Of a DNA stretch of 7,418 nt, positions 1-6,597 are shown piece by piece (position 1 is the stretch's first letter; each line of letters opens with the position of its first letter). The notes beneath the pieces were generated by a model, which made no database searches, was not told where the DNA came from, and saw nothing but the letters and a program-made list of their open reading frames with translations. Origin of the DNA: Peptostreptococcaceae bacterium (GTDB taxonomy: Bacteria > Bacillota_A > Clostridia > Peptostreptococcales > Anaerovoracaceae); NCBI GenBank assembly GCA_016650135.1, contig JAENWH010000086.1, positions 1 through 7,418 on the forward strand. Reading direction: 5' to 3'. A program made the translations under genes and the position numbers.

Positions 1-804
1 GGTGATTACTTTTTTAGCGCGTTTTTCTACATGTACAATATTATATTTTTGAGAGAGTTGAGCAGCTTCTTCAAAAGCTTTTCTTGATTTACCAATAAAT
101 ACTCCATGAACGGTTAAGGTCTCTTCTAAGAAGGTCGTTACTGTGAAGACAAAGGTAATGGGTAATTTAACGAGAAAGTTCTTCTGTGCATAATCAAACA
201 ACAGTCTCGCTGGTGTATCAATTACACCCAGAGCCTTTTCCATATTACAGAGGGCACCGACAAAATGTGATTTATTGATCATATCCCTGCCGCCAAGACC
301 TACTAAGAGATTCTTGGTGTAGTTTGCCAAACCAACAATTTCGTGAGGTACAACTTGTCCGATTGATATTATTTGGTCATACGTTTGATCCACCAAATGG
401 TGATTGACTTCCACTTCAATTTTCTCTGCATACGTACCATTTGAGATTTCTGAAACAACGGAAGAAGGGATTTCTCCTATTTTCACGACATCATTCTGCC
501 AATCATGAATGATGAAAGCAGAATTTGGAATATGAGTTCCAAACATTTCCGTTCTTTCTGTAACCGTCATTGCAGCATGTGTTCCCAGTGCAGGAATTAC
601 TGATACTGATGCGAATTTTGATAATTCCAAATAAAGATATTCGGTGATGGGTCCTGCATATGAATAGCATCGAGTGAAATCTGGTGGCACTAAAAGAATA
701 TTCTTTGCGCCTTTCATTTCTTCAATGAGCTTGTTTAACAGGGCATGAATGGCTGTGTCATTCATGCCTTCCTTATTTTCTGTTGATGAATAGAGTTCTT
801 GCAT
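1..804 (-). CDS. LarA-superfamily nickel-pincer hydroxyacid racemase/epimerase (DUF2088), C-terminus cut by window edge
   Basis: This gene is absent from a simple long-ORF list because it runs off the window; the frame is open for all 268 codons from ATG at 804 to base 1. A good Shine-Dalgarno (AGGAG, 8 bases upstream) supports the start. Family knowledge: LarA uses a nickel-pincer nucleotide cofactor to invert the carbon alpha to a carboxylate by hydride transfer; relatives include lactate and malate racemases and aldonate (gluconate/mannonate-type) C2 epimerases. Seen: DFTR at 42-45, GTH at 74-76, HDW at 100-102, VPHEIVG with H154, K164 and H180. The spacings H154-K164 (10) and K164-H180 (16) match H174, K184 and H200 of Lactobacillus LarA, where the lysine binds the cofactor. 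The usual SGGxK is ANYTK here, so this is a divergent subgroup. Family proteins are about 420-430 residues, so roughly 160 are missing. No signal peptide; cytoplasmic. Specificity for an aldonate is inferred from the neighbours. larB, larC and larE cofactor genes are not in the window. Confidence 0.85.
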   Translation of the reverse strand, partial: MQELYSSTENKEGMNDTAIHALLNKLIEEMKGAKNILLVPPDFTRCYSYAGPITEYLYLELSKFASVSVIPALGTHAAMTVTERTEMFGTHIPNSAFIIHDWQNDVVKIGEIPSSVVSEISNGTYAEKIEVEVNHHLVDQTYDQIISIGQVVPHEIVGLANYTKNLLVGLGGRDMINKSHFVGALCNMEKALGVIDTPARLLFDYAQKNFLVKLPITFVFTVTTFLEETLTVHGVFIGKSRKAFEEAAQLSQKYNIVHVEKRAKKVIT

Positions 805-889
805 TATGTGTCTCCTATGAAAGTGAACAGTTAGATTACTGTCAGTATTTATTTTGTATTTTATCTGGACTTAATATGAATAAGCCACT

Positions 890-962
890 ATGAATCATTT
901 CAATCATTGCGTTCATTGTTGATTCATGTGAATCTAGTATACACTTTTTTATTTGATACCAA
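890..962 (-). promoter_or_regulatory. Candidate promoter with overlapping operator-like palindromes for the larA-like gene
   Basis: On the minus strand a TATACT -10-like box (941-936) sits 15 bases below a weak TTGGTA -35-like box (962-957). The spacer is shorter than ideal. Immediately downstream, over the expected start of transcription, is the perfect inverted repeat GATTCA-TG-TGAATC (921-934). A further copy of the half-site at 890-897 (ATGAATCA) forms an 8-bp inverted repeat with 920-927. This layout would suit repression by a dimeric regulator such as a GntR- or LacI-type protein, but no regulator gene is in the window and the region is AT-rich, so the call is tentative. Confidence 0.3.
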
Positions 963-1217
963 GTAATATTTTTATTGAATCTTTTACTTTCTCAATTATA
1001 CATTGAATATTTTATTAATCCTGTTTAATCTCAGATTCTCTACCTTGCCTTGTCGAATCCTTTGTAAAAATTATCATTTAACAATGATGTGAAATTCTTA
1101 AGTGTATAAAAATTTTCAATGACAATGTGAATAATAGTGTAAATAAAAATGAAAGATCCTTACCTTCATTCAGTCTAAATCCCGAGGTCTTTTCAATCTT
1201 TCTCTACAAAATAGAAT

Positions 1218-1291
1218 AATATGGCCAGGAAGTGAATAGAATCTCATATCATTCAATAATATTGGATTACTCTTCATTCCTTAGCCATATT
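1218..1291. repeat. Imperfect long inverted repeat downstream of dehydrogenase 1
   Basis: The outer arms AATATGGC (1218-1225) and GCCATATT (1284-1291) pair perfectly. Pairing continues inward through CAGGAAGTGAATAG (1226-1239) against the complement of 1270-1283, with two mismatches and two single-base bulges, giving about 18 pairs around a central stretch of about 30 bases. On the minus strand it begins 29 bases after the dehydrogenase 1 stop codon and is followed by a loosely T-rich stretch, so it may be a weak terminator or 3' end stabiliser. It could also be a degenerate small transposable element; no flanking target duplication was found. Confidence 0.4.
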
Positions 1292-1319
1292 TTCAGTGTT
1301 TCAATTACGTAGTTATTTC

Positions 1320-2339
1320 TTATTCAAAACTTAAGGTGATTTTCAACACTTCATTTTGATGTTCAATGTTTCTTTTCAAAGCTTCTTTCACATCTAAATA
1401 ATTAAAAGTATCAGTTCTTAATTTTTCAGGATGTAATGAACCATTTTCAAAGCCTTCAATGACCTCATCAAATTGGTTGTTACTCAATCTGGAACCGAGA
1501 ATGGTAAGTTCTTTCTTTGTGATATCTGCCATACAGATATTAGAAGTCTTATTGACAAGTCCGAGCACTACTATACGACCGGCTGGAGAGGCGAGTTGAA
1601 CACTCTGTTCAAAAGTGAATGTTTGACAAGCTGTATCTACCACAACAGGAATACCGTCTACGCCGGCAAAAACTTTCACTCTGGCTTCTAGGTTTTCTTT
1701 TAATGAATTCACCACTTCATCAGCACCCATATCTTTTGCTCTTTCGAGTCTTGATTCAACGATATCAGAAACGATTACTTGAGCTCCTCTTGATTTCGCC
1801 ACCTGAAGGATACACATGCCGATAGGACCACTTCCCATAATGAGCACTTTATCAGATTTTGATATGGAAGCTCTTTCATTCACTTCCATACCGATGGAGA
1901 ATGGCTCTACCATGCATACAAGACCTGGATCCATAGGTTTGTGGAACAGGTGAATATTCTTTGCTGGTACTGCTACATACTGTCTGAAACCACCATCACG
2001 ATGTACCCCGATTACTTCAAGGGTAGAACAAACATTGGCTCTATCTATAGAACAAGCATAGCAATGGCCACAACTCACCACTGGATCAACCGCCACTTGC
2101 TGGCCGACCTGTAAGTCTTGTACGTTGTTACCAACCACTTCAATATAACCACCGAATTCATGTCCTATGATCCTAGGATAGGTAGCTAAAGAATTGGTTC
2201 CTTTGTAGATACCGATATCAGAACCGCAGATACCGCCTGCAGTCACCCTTACGATAACTTCATCATGACCACATGTCATGGGTCTTTCAATTTCAGTTAT
2301 TTCAACTTCTAAAGGTTTTATCACTTTTATTGCTTTCAT
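1320..2339 (-). CDS. Zinc-dependent medium-chain dehydrogenase 1, LgoD/RspB-like (sugar-acid or polyol dehydrogenase)
   Basis: A 339-residue NAD(P)-dependent MDR-family dehydrogenase, the usual length for this family. Seen: catalytic zinc ligands C38 (GICGSD), H60 and E61 (GHE), with E145 (VEPFSIG) in the position of the further family acidic residue; structural zinc cysteines C90, C93, C96 and C104; Rossmann glycine motif GSGPIG at 169-174, and D192 at the end of the next strand, which favours NAD over NADP. GVHRDGGF (111-118) and GSRLSNNQF (282-290) resemble, from memory, E. coli LgoD (L-galactonate 5-dehydrogenase) and RspB. The likely role is oxidation of a secondary hydroxyl of a sugar acid or polyol; the substrate is unknown. 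GAAGGA lies 8 bases before the ATG. It follows dctM after 198 bases that contain a MITE-like element. It is a paralogue of the dehydrogenase at 5462-6481 (120 of 339 residues identical by my ungapped hand count) and appears richer in G+C than that gene. Confidence 0.87.
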   Translation of the reverse strand: MKAIKVIKPLEVEITEIERPMTCGHDEVIVRVTAGGICGSDIGIYKGTNSLATYPRIIGHEFGGYIEVVGNNVQDLQVGQQVAVDPVVSCGHCYACSIDRANVCSTLEVIGVHRDGGFRQYVAVPAKNIHLFHKPMDPGLVCMVEPFSIGMEVNERASISKSDKVLIMGSGPIGMCILQVAKSRGAQVIVSDIVESRLERAKDMGADEVVNSLKENLEARVKVFAGVDGIPVVVDTACQTFTFEQSVQLASPAGRIVVLGLVNKTSNICMADITKKELTILGSRLSNNQFDEVIEGFENGSLHPEKLRTDTFNYLDVKEALKRNIEHQNEVLKITLSFE

Positions 2340-2372
2340 TTCTTAGATCCTTCTATATTTACTATTTATAAT

Positions 2373-2492
2373 AAATGCTCACAGCTTAAGGAATAACTGG
2401 TAAATCTTTTATGTAATAACAGTTTATTCATTGCTTTAATGTAGGATATCTATCCTCAGAAACACACGTAATGAGCTTAAGTTGTGAACATT
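2373..2492. mobile_element. 120-bp MITE-like element with 17-bp terminal inverted repeats and 10-bp flanking direct repeats
   Basis: The left end AATGCTCACAGCTTAAG (2374-2390) and the reverse complement of the right end (2476-2492) agree at 15 of 17 positions. The element is bracketed by a perfect 10-bp direct repeat, TATTTATAAT, at 2363-2372 and 2493-2502, as expected of a target-site duplication, although the site is AT-rich. The inside has no coding capacity and carries a palindrome, AGGATA-TC-TATCCT (2443-2456). Positions 2374-2420 recur at 7370-7416 with 3 mismatches in 47, so the sequence is dispersed. It lies between dctM and dehydrogenase 1. Transcribed, it could fold into a long stem and dampen read-through, and the AT-rich edge could supply a promoter. 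I cannot assign an IS family. Confidence 0.65.
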
Positions 2493-2537
2493 TATTTATA
2501 ATCTTTCATTTAATATTTTCTGTTTACATTCTTTATG

Positions 2538-3815
2538 TTAACCCATAAATATATTTGTAATTCCTACAGTAAAGAAGGGAACATACGTTATTAAAAAGAG
2601 TACTGCAAAATTACTGATTAAATAGGGAGCCAGTTCTTTTACAATCTTACTCATAGGAACTTTACCAATACTTTGAGTTGCAAATAAACAGACACCGACA
2701 GGAGGTGTTGTAAGTCCTAACACCAAGTTAAGAACAGCTACAACACCAAATTGAATAGGACTGACACCAATAGCTGTTACAACACCAAGTAAAACAGGAA
2801 ATAGTATGAGTATTGCGGCTATGGTTTCCATGAACATACCAACAAAAATCAAAAGAATGTTTATGAATAATAAGATTAGGTATTTATTATTAGTTATACT
2901 GAGTATCCAGTGTGCAACCATTTGAGGAACTTGTTCTTTTGTAAGGATATAAGCAAAAACATTAGCGAAACCAACCAAAGCCATAATAGCTGCACTGGAA
3001 TATGCTGTTTTTTGTAAAGCTGTAATGAATTTTTTAATGGTCAGTTCTTTGTAAATGAAAAATCCAACAAAAACTCCATATACTACGGCAATGACAGATG
3101 CTTCGGTAGGTGTAACAATACCACCGATAATTCCTACTAGTATGATTAATACCATGAGTAGTGCGTAAAAGGATTCTTTACCAGAAAGTAATATTTCTTT
3201 TACTGTAGCTCTTCGTTCAGTCTTTGGATAATGTCTTTTATGTGAAATAACTGAAGTTACGATTAACATTCCTATTCCCATTAAAATACCAGGTACCATA
3301 CCTGCAACAAATAATTTTGCAACAGAAATACCTGTTAAGGTTGCTGCAACAATCATAGGAACAGAAGGTGGGATAATAGGTCCGACACAAGAAGATGCTG
3401 CAGTTACTGCACATGAAAAATCAACGTCATAACCTTCTTCTTCCATTGCTGGAATCAAAACACCACCAAGACTTACCGTATCAGCTAAAGCTGTACCGGA
3501 CATTCCAGCGAAAATCATAGAGGCAACAACGTTTGCTTGGGCAAGTCCACCATCAAGATGACCGACCAATTTATTACTAAAATCAATTAACTTTTTGGTA
3601 ATACCACTTGAGTTCATAAGCGCACCAGCGAGAAAGAAACCAGGGATACAGAGGAGTGTAAAGGAGTCTAACCCTGCAAAGAATCTTTGTGTATACATTT
3701 GCACCGGTAGGCCAGCAGCTAAAAAGTAGAGTAATGATGACATACCAAGACTAAATGCAACTGGAATTCCTAATCCTAACAGTACGAGAAAACTGACAAA
3801 TAATACAGATAACAT
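2538..3815 (-). CDS. dctM: TRAP transporter large permease subunit DctM
   Basis: A 425-residue integral membrane protein, the full usual length for the DctM/SiaM large subunit, hydrophobic almost throughout with about 11-12 predicted membrane segments. It forms the sodium-coupled transport channel that moves substrate delivered by the periplasmic DctP protein. Conserved family motifs are visible: GIPVAFSLG (16-24), FAGMSGTALAD (102-112), GPIIPPSVPM (145-154), TPTEAS (235-240) and TTPPVGVCLF (369-378), the paired hairpin/loop regions near the substrate and sodium sites. The ATG overlaps the dctQ stop codon by one base (TAATG), which indicates translational coupling; a GGCGG-type ribosome binding site precedes it within dctQ. 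Family knowledge: TRAP systems carry carboxylate-bearing substrates such as C4-dicarboxylates, sialic acid, uronates and aldonates. The sequence alone does not say which one is used here. Confidence 0.95.
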   Translation of the reverse strand: MLSVLFVSFLVLLGLGIPVAFSLGMSSLLYFLAAGLPVQMYTQRFFAGLDSFTLLCIPGFFLAGALMNSSGITKKLIDFSNKLVGHLDGGLAQANVVASMIFAGMSGTALADTVSLGGVLIPAMEEEGYDVDFSCAVTAASSCVGPIIPPSVPMIVAATLTGISVAKLFVAGMVPGILMGIGMLIVTSVISHKRHYPKTERRATVKEILLSGKESFYALLMVLIILVGIIGGIVTPTEASVIAVVYGVFVGFFIYKELTIKKFITALQKTAYSSAAIMALVGFANVFAYILTKEQVPQMVAHWILSITNNKYLILLFINILLIFVGMFMETIAAILILFPVLLGVVTAIGVSPIQFGVVAVLNLVLGLTTPPVGVCLFATQSIGKVPMSKIVKELAPYLISNFAVLFLITYVPFFTVGITNIFMG

Positions 3816-4315
3816 TATTCTACCGCCTTTTGTTCTTCAATATCTTGGAAATTGAAAAAGAGCATATCGATGATTTCAAATAAGAAACTTGAAATTAATA
3901 AACCGAAGAAAATGATCATAGAGAAATATACAAATTGCATGGGAATTTGCATCGCTGTTGACACCATTCTATATTTTATTAAAGCAAAAGGTAAAACTGA
4001 CTGAGTTAAAACATAAAGGCAGAAAGCTAATAATCCTGCATTAATAATAAATCTCAAAATATGATTAGCTTTTTCATTCAGCATGTTGAGTACAAAGTCG
4101 ACCCCAACAAATTCTTGTTTATGTACAGCAACACTACTTCCAAAGGCAACCATATAAATGAATAAATACCGAGCTGCCTCTTCTGTCCATGAAGGAGAAT
4201 AGGGAAGCAACGTACGTGCAACTACCTGAATAACTATACTTAAAATAAAACCTAGTAAGCATAACATTCCCAATAATCCCATTATGGAATTATAGATATT
4301 AAAAAACTTTTTCAT
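3815..4315 (-). CDS. dctQ: TRAP transporter small permease subunit DctQ
   Basis: A 166-residue membrane protein with four hydrophobic segments (about 10-31, 46-64, 84-106 and 124-150), as in the DctQ/SiaQ family. The hallmark SWTEEAARYLFIY block (W43, E45, E46) is at the start of the second segment. DctQ partners DctM and is needed for assembly and function of the permease. An open frame reaches back to a TTG at 4339, but I choose ATG at 4315-4313 because a near-perfect GGAGG sits 5 bases before it and would lie inside the longer version; the shorter protein also begins with the typical MKKF. It is separated from dctP by a terminator-like hairpin and overlaps dctM by one base. Confidence 0.92.
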   Translation of the reverse strand: MKKFFNIYNSIMGLLGMLCLLGFILSIVIQVVARTLLPYSPSWTEEAARYLFIYMVAFGSSVAVHKQEFVGVDFVLNMLNEKANHILRFIINAGLLAFCLYVLTQSVLPFALIKYRMVSTAMQIPMQFVYFSMIIFFGLLISSFLFEIIDMLFFNFQDIEEQKAVE

Positions 4316-4341
4316 TTTTACCTCCGGATTAAGTAGCAAAC

Positions 4342-4379
4342 AAATTAAAAAATAGAGGGGGATATCTCCCCTCTCTATT
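4342..4379 (-). terminator. Intercistronic Rho-independent terminator/attenuator between dctP and dctQ
   Basis: On the minus strand the RNA forms a 12-bp stem with one bulged A and a GATA tetraloop. The arms are AATAGAGAGGGGA and TCCCCCTCTATT, the latter running into a U-tract (TTTTTTAATTT). It starts 25 bases after the dctP stop codon and ends about 20 bases before the dctQ ribosome binding site. Such structures after binding-protein genes commonly stop most transcripts, or protect the upstream mRNA, so that binding protein is made in excess over the membrane subunits. The fold is seen directly; partial rather than full termination is inferred because dctQ and dctM have no obvious promoter of their own in the short gap. 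Confidence 0.85.
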
Positions 4380-4404
4380 AAGATTTAAAAATTACATGGT
4401 AACT

Positions 4405-5421
4405 TTATTTTTCAGCAACCATCTTTTCATAAAGAGCTCTCTGGCTATCTGTGAGAATAGGAAGAACACCTTTAACAGCTTTTTCAGCAAATGGTTCTTG
4501 ATCAACTGTGTTGAAAATCATACCACTAGCTTCAAGATCAGATTTTAATTTATCTTGTTGATTAATGAATAGTTTATGTTCATATACTTGTGTATCTGCA
4601 CCTACTTTAAGTACTAATGACTGTAAGTCTGAAGGTAATGATTCAAATTTAACTTCACTAATGTAGAAATAAACCCAAGCTCTGAGGTGCTCTGTAACAT
4701 TACAATATTTTTGAACTTCAGCGAATCCACCTGATTTAATCATAGCAAGAGGATTTTCCTGACCATCGATAACGCCAGACTGTAAAGAAGTAAATACTTC
4801 GTTAAAAGCCATAGGAGTAGGTTTAGCACCCATTGCCTTGAATGCAGCAACAGTCATTGGAGACTGAGGAGTTCTAATAATGAATCCTTTTAAATCATCA
4901 GGGCTGTTGATTAGTTTATTAGAAGTGATATTTCTTGCACCACGTTTGATTGTTGCTAGTACATGTAAACCACTATCGAGCATGTCCTTTTTCAATAAAT
5001 CACCAACAGATCCGTTAAGAACTCTGTCCATTTGCTCATCACTGGTAATAGCATAAGGCATACCAATAATTCCAAGGTCTTTATTGTATGTTTGCATTGA
5101 TTCTCCGGTGAATCCCATATCACAACCACCACCAGTTAAAGCTGATTGTATCATTTCAACTTCTGAACCTAACTGACTATTCGGATAAACTTTTACTGTT
5201 ATACGACCATTAGACTGTTTTTCAATTTGTTCCTTAAAATAAAGACTAGCCTTATTCCAAGTGTGACTTTCATCCACAATGTGTCCAATAACTAATTCAT
5301 ATTTAGAATTTGTATTGTTTATTTTTTTGACATCAGGTGAACTCTTTTCACTTGATCCATTTGCAAATAGCATTCCACCTACGAGTGCCATGCAACCTAA
5401 AGCAATTCCCAACTTTTTCAT
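4405..5421 (-). CDS. dctP: TRAP transporter periplasmic solute-binding protein DctP
   Basis: A 338-residue extracytoplasmic binding protein of the DctP family. Residues 1-20 are a signal peptide (MKK, a hydrophobic core, then LFA) with likely cleavage before N21 G22; no cysteine follows, so it is predicted to be soluble in the periplasm rather than a lipoprotein. Family landmarks: GHIVDESHTWNKA near residues 46-58; PNSQLGSEVEMI (80-91), the usual LG-E-E-type segment; RGARNITSN (160-168); IIRTPQSP (181-188) with R183 in the place of the conserved carboxylate-binding arginine; and SLQSGVIDGQENP (212-224) with N223. The arginine implies a substrate with a carboxylate. A strong ribosome binding site (AAAGGAG) is 6 bases before the ATG. 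The gene begins 40 bases after dehydrogenase 2 ends and is followed by a terminator-like hairpin. The neighbours suggest a sugar acid as ligand; this is inference. Confidence 0.94.
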   Translation of the reverse strand: MKKLGIALGCMALVGGMLFANGSSEKSSPDVKKINNTNSKYELVIGHIVDESHTWNKASLYFKEQIEKQSNGRITVKVYPNSQLGSEVEMIQSALTGGGCDMGFTGESMQTYNKDLGIIGMPYAITSDEQMDRVLNGSVGDLLKKDMLDSGLHVLATIKRGARNITSNKLINSPDDLKGFIIRTPQSPMTVAAFKAMGAKPTPMAFNEVFTSLQSGVIDGQENPLAMIKSGGFAEVQKYCNVTEHLRAWVYFYISEVKFESLPSDLQSLVLKVGADTQVYEHKLFINQQDKLKSDLEASGMIFNTVDQEPFAEKAVKGVLPILTDSQRALYEKMVAEK

Positions 5422-5461
5422 AAAAAACTCCTTTTCTTTGAAATTAAATATATTTTTTTGC

Positions 5462-6481
5462 TTATTTAGCAGAAAAATCTAATAGTATCTTTTTATAGTT
5501 TCCTGTTTTGACTAATTCAAATGCTTCTTTTATGTCTCTAAAGTCAAAGACATTTGAAATCATCGTATCTGGATGAACACTCTTACTTTCAAAAAGTTTA
5601 ATCACCTTTTCAAACTGTTCATGCTGAAGTCTTGAACCAATTATTGATAATTGTTTTGATGTTATTAAGAATTGAGAAATTGAAGAATTTCTCGTATCGA
5701 ATCCCATTGTTACAACTCTACCACCATTTCCTGTAACACCAACTAAAAATTCGACTGATTTTGGATTACAAACACAATCAATACTTATTGTAGATCCATA
5801 GCCTTCTGTTATTTTTAGAATATTTTCACATATATTTTTGTCATTGCCATCAAGTGTATAATCTGCTCCAAGATATTTAGCTTGTTCTAATTTTTCTTTA
5901 CTTATATCAATGGCTAAAATTTTACATCCAAAGCTTTTTGCTACATCTATTACAATTGCTCCAAGAGCTCCTGCACCGTTAACCAAAAGAAAATCATCTT
6001 TTGTCAATTGTCCTCGAGAGCAAGCTTGAAAACCAATGGTATATGGCTCAATCAGGACAGCTGTTTTTAAATCAACACATTTATCAATGGTATATGCTGA
6101 ATTTTCAGAAACTTTGTAATATTCTTGGTATCCTCCATCAATTGTAACACCACGAACTTTCAATTCAGTACATACATTATCTTGCCCGTGTAGGCAAGCC
6201 CAGCAATGTCCACAACTTTCTGTTTGTTTAACAATTACATGGTTACCAATATTGTGTTTTGTAACTTTGTCTCCAATCGATTCCACAATGCCTGTCACCT
6301 CATGTCCAATAATTCTAGGATATTTAGCAACAGGGTTTAATCCCTTGTAAATAGCAACATCACTTCCACAAATGCCAGTTGCCATAACTTTAATCAAAAT
6401 TTCGTAATTTTTTGGTGATTCAGGTTTTGCAACATCTATCAATGATATATCAAAAGGTTTTTCAATTTTAATTGCTTTCAT
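5462..6481 (-). CDS. Zinc-dependent medium-chain dehydrogenase 2, LgoD/RspB-like, first gene of the TRAP operon
   Basis: A 339-residue MDR-family dehydrogenase that aligns without gaps to the one at 1320-2339, with every key residue at the same number: catalytic zinc C38 (GICGSD), H60-E61 (GHE) and acidic E145 (IEPYTIG); structural zinc C90, C93, C96 and C104; Rossmann motif GAGALG (169-174); D192 suggesting NAD. GVTIDGGY (111-118) and GSRLQHEQF (282-290) match the LgoD/RspB-like pattern. It probably oxidises a hydroxyl of the substrate brought in by the adjacent TRAP system. About 35% identity to its paralogue implies an old divergence and perhaps a different substrate or step. AAGGA precedes the ATG; an out-of-frame ATG four bases earlier gives only five codons. 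It leads the dctP-dctQ-dctM group with a 40-base gap, so co-transcription is likely. A transposase remnant begins 116 bases upstream on the opposite strand. Confidence 0.87.
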   Translation of the reverse strand: MKAIKIEKPFDISLIDVAKPESPKNYEILIKVMATGICGSDVAIYKGLNPVAKYPRIIGHEVTGIVESIGDKVTKHNIGNHVIVKQTESCGHCWACLHGQDNVCTELKVRGVTIDGGYQEYYKVSENSAYTIDKCVDLKTAVLIEPYTIGFQACSRGQLTKDDFLLVNGAGALGAIVIDVAKSFGCKILAIDISKEKLEQAKYLGADYTLDGNDKNICENILKITEGYGSTISIDCVCNPKSVEFLVGVTGNGGRVVTMGFDTRNSSISQFLITSKQLSIIGSRLQHEQFEKVIKLFESKSVHPDTMISNVFDFRDIKEAFELVKTGNYKKILLDFSAK

Positions 6482-6533
6482 TCATATTTATTCCTTTATG
6501 TTGCTATTAACATGTCAGTAAGTGACCATTTAA

Positions 6534-6566
6534 TTTACTCTATCACATAACACAGAGGTGTGTAAA
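6534..6566 (-). promoter_or_regulatory. Candidate promoter and operator of the dehydrogenase 2/TRAP operon
   Basis: On the minus strand TTTACA (6566-6561) and an extended -10-like TGA-TAGAGT (6545-6537) are separated by 18 bases, giving a leader of about 50 bases before the ATG at 6481. Within the spacer lies the inverted repeat ACACA-GAGG-TGTGT (6550-6563), which overlaps the -35 box, and TTTAC/GTAAA (6534-6538 and 6562-6566) add outer symmetry. A regulator bound here would block the polymerase. A perfect TTGACA at 6585-6580 has no -10 box at the right distance and is probably not used. This is motif reading only. Confidence 0.4.
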
Positions 6567-6597
6567 GTAGCATGGACTCTGTCAATTTAATAAATAA

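Larger units (their letters stand above)
805..1319. other. 515-base non-coding gap between the larA-like gene and the downstream end of dehydrogenase 1
   Basis: AT-rich and without a convincing reading frame on either strand; short open stretches lack ribosome binding sites. It contains, from left to right, the leader of the larA-like gene with palindromes at 890-934, an unremarkable AT-rich middle part, and a long imperfect inverted repeat at 1218-1291 just past the end of dehydrogenase 1. The gap length suggests that the larA-like gene has its own promoter and is not simply the last gene of the TRAP operon. Confidence 0.6.

Noticed and set aside
1473..1825. Two overlapping plus-strand open frames (1473-1691 and 1619-1825)
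   Set aside because: They lie opposite a fully conserved dehydrogenase gene, have no ribosome binding site and no recognisable domain; they are shadows of the minus-strand gene.
2374..2492. TGTGA-type half-sites as a CRP/FNR operator pair
   Set aside because: The half-sites are about 100 bases apart and belong to the terminal inverted repeats of the MITE-like unit, which explains them better.
2340..2537. Riboswitch or structured leader upstream of dehydrogenase 1
   Set aside because: The pairing is accounted for by terminal repeats plus flanking direct repeats, and a second copy occurs away from any dehydrogenase; no known aptamer motif was recognised.
4316..4339. Longer dctQ start at TTG 4339
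   Set aside because: The extra eight codons contain the GGAGG ribosome binding site that serves ATG 4315, and the longer form has no such site of its own.
5279..5482. Plus-strand open frame across the start of dctP
   Set aside because: It is antisense to the dctP signal-peptide region and the 40-base operon gap; its hydrophobic look comes from the complement of the signal sequence and T-rich leader.
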